A stretch of 19,485 nt of DNA from Chloroflexota bacterium. GTDB lineage: Bacteria > Chloroflexota > Chloroflexia > Thermomicrobiales > UBA6265. The notes beneath the pieces were generated by a model. That model had not been told where the DNA came from and did no database searches. It worked only from the letters and a program-made list of their open reading frames with translations. The translations under genes and the position numbers were made by a program. The stretch lies in contig JAFAEX010000299.1 of NCBI GenBank assembly GCA_023423795.1, positions 1-19,485 on the forward strand, given 5' to 3'. Of this stretch, positions 14,666 through 19,485 are shown piece by piece; the first letter of the stretch is position 1; every line of letters begins with the position of its first letter.

Positions 14666-16230
14666 ACGAACGAACCACCGCCCCGGCCGGCGATGTCCCA
14701 CCCGATCTGGTGCTGGACGCCGTCGGCATCACCAAGGCGTTCAACGGGGTGCCCGCCCTGCGCGGCGTCGATATCTCGTTGGCCCGCGGCGAGGTGCACG
14801 GCGTCGTCGGGCAGAACGGCGCCGGCAAATCGACCCTGATGAAGATCCTCACCGGCGTCTACGCGAAGGACGGCGGCACGATCGCCATCGACGGGCAGGA
14901 GGCCGAACTCGGCACGCCGCTGGCGGCCCGCGCCCACGGCATCGGGATGGTCTTCCAGGAGTTCAGCCTGATCCCCACCCTGACCGTGGCGCAGAACGTC
15001 TTCCTGACCCGCGAACCGCGCCGCGGCCTGTTCCTCGACGACGCGGCGGCCGAGGCTCGGACTTCCGCCCTGCTGGACGAACTGGGCGTGACCATCGACC
15101 CGCGCACCCCCGTCGGGCGGCTGCCGGTCGGCTCGCGCCAACTTGTCGAGATCGCCAAGGCGCTGGCCAAGGAGCCGCGCATCCTGATCCTCGACGAGCC
15201 GACCGCCTCGCTGACCGCGCGGGAAACGGAGACGCTGTTCGCCGTCATCCGCCGCTTGCAGGCGCGCGGGCTGGCCCTCGTCTACATCTCCCACCACCTC
15301 CAGGACCTGATGCGCATCTCCGGCCGGGTCACCGTGCTGCGCGACGGCCAGCGGGTGCTCTCGGCCCCGATCTCGGAGATCGCGCTGCCGGAGGTGATCC
15401 GGGCGATGCTCGGCTCCGCGCTGGAGCACCGCGCCGCCGGGGCGCGCCGCATCGACCGTTCCACGCCGCCGCTGCTGGATGTGCGCGACCTGCTGGTGCG
15501 CGGCGCGGACGGGCCGGTCTCGTTCGGCATCTGGCCGGGCGAGGTCGTCGGCGTGGCCGGGCTGCTCGGCAGCGGGCGGACGGAACTGATCCGCGCACTC
15601 TACGGCATCGACTCGCCGGCCTCAGGCGAGATCGTCGTGCGCGGGCGGCGCGTCGGCGTCCGTACCACCGCCGACGCGCTGGCGCTCGGCATGGCGCTGG
15701 TGCCGGAGGACCGGCGCTCGCAGGGCCTCGTGCTGGAGCACACCGTCGAGGAAAACCTGCTGCTGCCGGTCTGGAAGCGGTTTGCCCGCCTCGGCCTGAT
15801 CGACGACCGCGCGGCCGACGCCGAGGCGAACGCGGCGGTGGCGAACCTGAACGTGAAGACGCGCGGGCTGGATCAGGTCGTGAAATTCCTCTCCGGCGGC
15901 AACCAGCAAAAAGTGGTCGTCGGCAAGAGCCTCGCCAGCGACCCGGCCATCCTGCTGCTGGACGAACCGACCTTCGGCATCGACATTCGCTCGAAACAGG
16001 ACATCATGGGCAAGGTGCGCGAATTCGCCGACGCCGGCAACGCCGTGCTGTTCGTCGATACGGAACTGGAGCAGATGGCGGCCACCTGCGACCGCGTGCT
16101 GGTGCTGGAGCGCGGGCGCATCGTGGGCGAAATCGGCGGCGGCGGGCAGGAGATCCGGTCCACGGACCTGCACGCCGCCATCCACGGCGCGCCGGCGGAA
16201 ACCGGCGCGGCCGGCGAAGGGGTGGCGTGA
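14662..16230 (+). CDS. Ribose-type (CUT2) sugar ABC transporter ATPase, two nucleotide-binding domains
   Basis: The 522-aa protein is a fused tandem ATPase of the RbsA/MglA/XylG group (about 500 aa). Domain 1 has Walker A GQNGAGKST (50-58), a degenerate signature LPVGSRQ (154-160), Walker B LILDEPT with E179, and the switch histidine in ISHH (209-212). Domain 2 has the group's usual degenerate Walker A AGLLGSGRT (299-307, Arg in place of Lys), a full signature LSGGNQQK (410-417) and Walker B LLLDEPT (431-437). It powers import of a pentose, hexose, nucleoside or similar small polar solute. The ATG lacks its own ribosome site and overlaps a mini-ORF. The permease gene overlaps its stop by 1 nt. 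No periplasmic binding protein gene is in the window. Confidence 0.95.
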   Translation: MNERTTAPAGDVPPDLVLDAVGITKAFNGVPALRGVDISLARGEVHGVVGQNGAGKSTLMKILTGVYAKDGGTIAIDGQEAELGTPLAARAHGIGMVFQEFSLIPTLTVAQNVFLTREPRRGLFLDDAAAEARTSALLDELGVTIDPRTPVGRLPVGSRQLVEIAKALAKEPRILILDEPTASLTARETETLFAVIRRLQARGLALVYISHHLQDLMRISGRVTVLRDGQRVLSAPISEIALPEVIRAMLGSALEHRAAGARRIDRSTPPLLDVRDLLVRGADGPVSFGIWPGEVVGVAGLLGSGRTELIRALYGIDSPASGEIVVRGRRVGVRTTADALALGMALVPEDRRSQGLVLEHTVEENLLLPVWKRFARLGLIDDRAADAEANAAVANLNVKTRGLDQVVKFLSGGNQQKVVVGKSLASDPAILLLDEPTFGIDIRSKQDIMGKVREFADAGNAVLFVDTELEQMAATCDRVLVLERGRIVGEIGGGGQEIRSTDLHAAIHGAPAETGAAGEGVA

Positions 16231-17213
16231 TGGTCGGGAACGCGGGAACCGGGGCGGAGGCCGGCCGCGCCGCGCGGCTGCCCCGGATCGAATTGGGCAA
16301 CGCGATCGTCTATGTCGGCTTCCTCGCCGTCTTCGCCTTCTTCGCGATCGTCCTGCACGACCGGGGCTTCCTCTCGGTCGGCAACCTGACCAACATCGCG
16401 CGGCAGACGGCGATGATCTCGATCATGGCGATCGGGTTCGTCTTCGTCCTCGCCGCCGGCGAAATCGACCTCTCGATCGGGGCGGTCGTCGCGCTCGCCT
16501 CACTGGTGACGGCGCTGGTGCTGCGCGACGTCGGCATCTGGCTGGCGGTGCCGGCCGGAATCGCGACCGGCGTGGTCGTCGGGCTGGTCAACGGGCTGAT
16601 CACCACGAAAGTGCGCATCCCCTCGTTCCTCGTCACCCTCGGCACCCTTGGAGTCGTCAACGGCATCGCGCGCTGGCTGACCGACCTCAAATCCGTCCCG
16701 ATCACCGACCCGGTCTACACCTTCATCTTCGGCTCGGGCGACATCGGGCCGGTGCCGATCCTATTCGTCTGGACCGCCGTCGCGCTGGTGGTCGGGCACC
16801 TCGCGCTGCGCAAGACCGCCTTCGGGCGGCAGGTGCTGGCGACCGGCGGCAACCGGACGGCGGCGCTCTACTCCGGCGTCCGCACCGACCGCATCAAGAT
16901 CGCGACGCTGGTCATCAGCGCGTCGGCGGCCGCCCTCGCCGGCATGCTCTACGCCGGGCGGCTGCACGGCGCACGCTACACCCTCGGCGAAACCGACATG
17001 CTGACCGTCATCGCGGCGGTGGTCATCGGCGGCACCGGGCTCTTCGGCGGCAAGGGCAGCGTCGTCGGCGCGGTGGTCGGCTCGCTGATCATGGGGATCA
17101 TCAACAACGGCCTGATCCTGATGGGCCTCTCGGTCGCCCAGCAGATGATCTTCCAGGGGATCATCATCGTGCTGGCGGTGGCCCTCACCTCGCGGGAGGC
17201 GCGAACCGCATGA
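16230..17213 (+). CDS. Ribose-type (CUT2) ABC transporter permease
   Basis: The 327-aa integral membrane protein has about eight to ten hydrophobic segments, as in RbsC (321 aa). Family signatures are 'AGEIDLSIGAVVALASLV' near residue 75, 'TLGTLGVVNGIARWLTD' near 135, and the cytoplasmic coupling region 'GGTGLFGGKGSVVGAVVGSLIMG' split at about 270-292. The start is the ATG at 16230, which shares its A with the ATPase stop (TGATG) and has AAGGGG upstream; a GTG one codon earlier is possible. It forms the membrane channel with the preceding ATPase, probably as a homodimer. Its last bases overlap the M20 peptidase start by 4 nt, which ties transport to hydrolysis of the imported compound. Confidence 0.95.
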   Translation: MVGNAGTGAEAGRAARLPRIELGNAIVYVGFLAVFAFFAIVLHDRGFLSVGNLTNIARQTAMISIMAIGFVFVLAAGEIDLSIGAVVALASLVTALVLRDVGIWLAVPAGIATGVVVGLVNGLITTKVRIPSFLVTLGTLGVVNGIARWLTDLKSVPITDPVYTFIFGSGDIGPVPILFVWTAVALVVGHLALRKTAFGRQVLATGGNRTAALYSGVRTDRIKIATLVISASAAALAGMLYAGRLHGARYTLGETDMLTVIAAVVIGGTGLFGGKGSVVGAVVGSLIMGIINNGLILMGLSVAQQMIFQGIIIVLAVALTSREARTA

Positions 17214-18475
17214 GCGAACGGGCGGCCCTGACGGATCGGGTGCTAGCGGCCATCGACCGCGACGCGGCGATCGACCTGCTGCGGCGGGCGGTGGCGACCC
17301 CCAGCATCACCGGCGACGAGGCGGCAATCGCCCGGCTGCTGCGCGACGAACTGGCCGCCATCGGCATGGACGAAGTCGAACAGTTCGACTTCGCGCCGGG
17401 CCGCGCCAACACCTGGGGCCGCTGGGGCGCGGGAAACGGGCCGCGCCTACTCGTCGTCGGCCACACCGACACGGTCGGCGTCGCCGGCTGGGAGGAGCAC
17501 TGGCGCGGCACCGAGCGGGAAGACCCCTTCGGCGGCGCGATCGTCGATGGCGCGCTCTGGGGACGCGGCGCGGCCGACATGAAGGCGGGCGTGGTCGCGG
17601 CGGTCGCGGCCCTCAGGGCGGTTCGCGCGGCCGGGTTGCGCCCGAAAGGAGAAGTGCTGGCAGCGTTCGTCGGCGACGAGGAGTCGGGCGAACCGGGCAC
17701 CGGCCTCAGCGAGGGGATCAAGGCCATCGTCGCCCGGATGGCGGCCGGCGAGATCCCGACGCCCGATTTCGCGGTCTACCCGGAGCCGACGAAACTCGAC
17801 GTCTTCACCGCGCAAATGGGCTTCCTGATCGCCGACATCACCGTCCACGGCGAGAGCGCCTACTTCGGCCTGCCGTGGCAGGGGGTGGACGCGCTGAAGG
17901 CTGCACACAAACTGCTGGCCAAGCTGTTCGCCCACTCGGACGAGTTGTGGGCGCGGGCCGAGCACCCGCTGCTGGGACGCGCCTTCCTGCTGGTGACGGG
18001 GATCGAGGGCGGAGGCTACATCGCCGTGCCCGAGACCTGCCGCCTGAGCCTGATCCGCAAGATCCTGCCGAGCGAGACGGTCGAATCGGCCCGCTCCGAA
18101 CTGGAAGCCATCGTCCGCCTGTTCGCCATGAACGAGGGCGTGAAAGCCGACATCGCCTTCACGGCATCGCGAGACAGCCGCTCCGGCGGCCGCCCTTCCG
18201 AGGTGGCCGCCGACGACACCGGCGTGCGGTCGCTGGTCGAGGCCGTCCGCGCCGAAACCGGCAAGACCGACGTCATCGCCGGCGCCCCGTTCTGGGCGGA
18301 AGCGTCGTTCTTCGTCCACGACCTCGGGGTGCCGACCGTCTATTTCGGCCCCGGCGACATCGGCGAATGCCACACCTTCCGCGAGCGCGTGGACATGGAC
18401 GAGTTCGAGAAGGCGATCCGGGTGTTCGCGGCGCTGGTGGTGGGGTACTGCGGGGTGGAGGAAACCCGGCCATGA
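17210..18475 (+). CDS. M20 family metallopeptidase (ArgE/DapE/CPG2-type amidohydrolase)
   Basis: The 421-aa cytoplasmic enzyme has the di-zinc set of M20 peptidases: H85-x-D87 in 'VVGHTDTV', bridging D123 in 'GRGAADMKAG', catalytic E157 and ligand E158 in 'VGDEESG', E192 in 'YPEPT', and H388 in 'GECHTF'. The lid domain (about 200-315) has 'HGESAYFGLPWQG', where families such as DapE and CPG2 have AH; here Y217 replaces that histidine. Members cleave N-acyl or peptide bonds of amino acids. The ATG overlaps the permease stop as ATGA, so it is translationally coupled to the transporter. It probably acts on the imported compound. The exact substrate is not shown by sequence. Confidence 0.93.
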   Translation: MSERAALTDRVLAAIDRDAAIDLLRRAVATPSITGDEAAIARLLRDELAAIGMDEVEQFDFAPGRANTWGRWGAGNGPRLLVVGHTDTVGVAGWEEHWRGTEREDPFGGAIVDGALWGRGAADMKAGVVAAVAALRAVRAAGLRPKGEVLAAFVGDEESGEPGTGLSEGIKAIVARMAAGEIPTPDFAVYPEPTKLDVFTAQMGFLIADITVHGESAYFGLPWQGVDALKAAHKLLAKLFAHSDELWARAEHPLLGRAFLLVTGIEGGGYIAVPETCRLSLIRKILPSETVESARSELEAIVRLFAMNEGVKADIAFTASRDSRSGGRPSEVAADDTGVRSLVEAVRAETGKTDVIAGAPFWAEASFFVHDLGVPTVYFGPGDIGECHTFRERVDMDEFEKAIRVFAALVVGYCGVEETRP

Positions 18476-18567
18476 TGACGCTTGCCAAAAACGGATCGGA
18501 CATCAGCGAGAGCGTGGCGGGCGCGATGAATCGCGTCCCTACGGACGGCAACGCCGCCGCGCTGTAG
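18472..18567 (+). pseudogene. Possible 31-codon remnant of a further operon gene, entering a repeat
   Basis: An ATG overlaps the M20 stop as ATGA, the same junction as permease-peptidase. It opens a 31-codon frame (MMTLAKNGSDISES...). After about 15 codons the frame runs into the ATGAATCGCG repeat and stops at a TAG inside its second copy. It may be the 5' end of a gene cut by the repeat, or chance. Confidence 0.25.
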
Positions 18568-18630
18568 GGGCGCGATGAATCGCGCCCGCTTCCGGGTCGG
18601 CGTCCGCATCAATGAGGCACACGCCATCAT
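18517..18630. repeat. Palindromic ATGAATCGCG repeat pair with the 26-nt family B unit
   Basis: Two copies of a short palindrome lie at 18519-18540 and 18567-18588: GGGCGCGATGAATCGCGTCC and GGGCGCGATGAATCGCGCCC (the second a perfect 9-bp stem). CCCTAC after the first and GTAGGGG before the second face each other, so the pair is arranged symmetrically. The 26-nt unit follows at 18604-18629. It separates the convergent M20 peptidase and hydrolase genes and may serve as a transcript end. Confidence 0.75.
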
Positions 18631-18643
18631 GTCCGGGATCCGC

Positions 18644-19485
18644 CTACAGCAGCGACATCAGCGCCTGGGCCGTTCCCTGCGGGTCGTTGAGGTTCCCCAT
18701 GTGGGTGTCGTCCATCTCGATCACCCGCCAATTCGGGTCCGACCGGGCCCGCTCGGCGGCGAGCACGAGGGAATCCGTCTGCGGGTCGGCCGTCAGGTTC
18801 TTGTCGGCCGTGCACAGGATGAAGGCCTTGGGCAGCGCGGCTGCGTCGGGGTTACCGAGTCGGATGCGCTGGAGGTTGGACAACTCCGGATGCGGCACCA
18901 GCTTGGCAATGAACCAGTCTGCTTCGGTCGGATCCTTGATCGATCCCCGCAGCCACTCGACAACCCCCGGCGCCACCGGCCGGAACCCAGGCATGTCGGC
19001 CTCCACACCTCCCATGACATCCGCCAGAATCTCTGCATCGCGCATCTCCGGGGTGAGGACGTCGTAGAAGTTCTGGCCATCATTCGGCACGTCGGCGTCG
19101 AAGTAGACGACCCGCGCCAGCCGCTCCGGCGCTCGCTCGACCACGCCGGGGATGATCATGCCGGCGAAGCTGTGGCCGACGAGGACGACGTCACGCAGGT
19201 CTTCGTACACCAGCACGTTGACGACATCGGTGACGAAGGTGTCGAGGTCGATAGCCGGGCTGGCGAGGTGGACCCGCTCGCCGAGGCCGGTGCAGGTGAC
19301 GGCATAGACGTTGTGCCTGGCGGCACGCAAGATCGGGGCGACCGTGTGCCAGACGAAGGCCCCGGTCCACTGGCCGGGAACGAGCACGAACGTCGCCTTC
19401 TCGCCGGATCTCGCGGCCGGCGCCCCCTGCGCGGCGGTTGCCGGGGCGCGGGCGGCGAGGGCGGCGACGCCGCCCGCCCCGAGGC
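18644..19485 (-). CDS. Exported alpha/beta hydrolase (esterase-like), N-terminus cut by the window edge
   Basis: The frame stays open to the window end, so the gene is partial; the GTG at 19387 is internal, not the start. Residues before it read as the end of a signal peptide (GAGGVAALAARAPATAA then QGAPAA), suggesting Sec or Tat export. The mature part begins TFVLVPGQWTGAFVW, the oxyanion strand-loop. It has TGLGERVHL as in the plant-type esterase group (PIR7/methyl esterase, EstC), the nucleophile elbow GHSFAGM, an acid candidate in 'LCTADKNLTAD', and the histidine in 'DDTHMGNLNDP'. At least 280 aa are visible, including about 33 before the GTG. It probably hydrolyses small esters outside the cytoplasm. 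It converges on the M20 operon. Confidence 0.9.
   Translation of the reverse strand, partial: LGAGGVAALAARAPATAAQGAPAARSGEKATFVLVPGQWTGAFVWHTVAPILRAARHNVYAVTCTGLGERVHLASPAIDLDTFVTDVVNVLVYEDLRDVVLVGHSFAGMIIPGVVERAPERLARVVYFDADVPNDGQNFYDVLTPEMRDAEILADVMGGVEADMPGFRPVAPGVVEWLRGSIKDPTEADWFIAKLVPHPELSNLQRIRLGNPDAAALPKAFILCTADKNLTADPQTDSLVLAAERARSDPNWRVIEMDDTHMGNLNDPQGTAQALMSLL

Noticed and set aside
13205..14701. A 498-codon minus-strand frame opposite the YhfX-like gene
   Set aside because: It is a mirror of a well-supported gene and its composition is Arg/Val/Gly-rich without domain order; it also runs through a repeat.

Overview
The window is a very GC-rich bacterial chromosome segment with compact genes, strong GGAGG-type ribosome binding sites, ATG/GTG/TTG starts and interspersed palindromic repeats. 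A secreted M13 peptidase with Ala/Thr/Pro-rich linkers, a bacterial/archaeal eRF1-like (baeRF) protein and several catabolic enzymes fit a Chloroflexota-type genome, perhaps Thermomicrobia. This placement is an inference from style; no rRNA or marker gene is present. No tRNA, rRNA, CRISPR array, transposase or phage gene was seen.

Left part (1-7106), all genes on the minus strand: an unrecognised 192-aa protein downstream of a secreted M13 zinc metallopeptidase; a small PD-(D/E)xK (VRR-NUC-like) nuclease; a 79-aa unknown protein; a baeRF/Vms1-like release-factor-family protein; a 74-aa protein with the SFPASD motif; and a second 79-aa paralogue. The two 79-aa genes are the most unusual thing here. 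They share about 67% identity, the same TTG start, the same RBS spacing, a TATAAT box exactly 51 nt upstream of the start, and a small leader hairpin whose closing base pair differs by a compensatory change.

Middle part (7107-12553): a plus-strand pair of a TIM-barrel sugar isomerase/epimerase and a Gfo/Idh/MocA oxidoreductase, probably a sugar or polyol catabolic unit. Next come a minus-strand YggX-type Fe(2+)-trafficking protein with its own promoter, a formyltransferase related to Fmt, and a nitronate monooxygenase-like FMN enzyme. Arrays of a 7-nt repeat (YCGCCTG) lie directly before the RBS of the oxidoreductase and of the nitronate monooxygenase.

Right part (12554-19485): a YhfX-like PLP enzyme with its own promoter, then a tight operon of a ribose-type (CUT2) ABC ATPase, its permease and an M20 metallopeptidase, joined by 1- and 4-nt overlaps. 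No substrate-binding protein is in the window. The unit may import and hydrolyse an amino-acid- or amide-containing compound, but the substrate cannot be read from sequence. At the right edge is the C-terminal part of an exported alpha/beta hydrolase on the minus strand, cut by the window end. Most gaps over 150 bp in this half carry copies of one composite intergenic repeat family; another palindromic family occurs at 1-47, 4001-4079 and 12674-12743.
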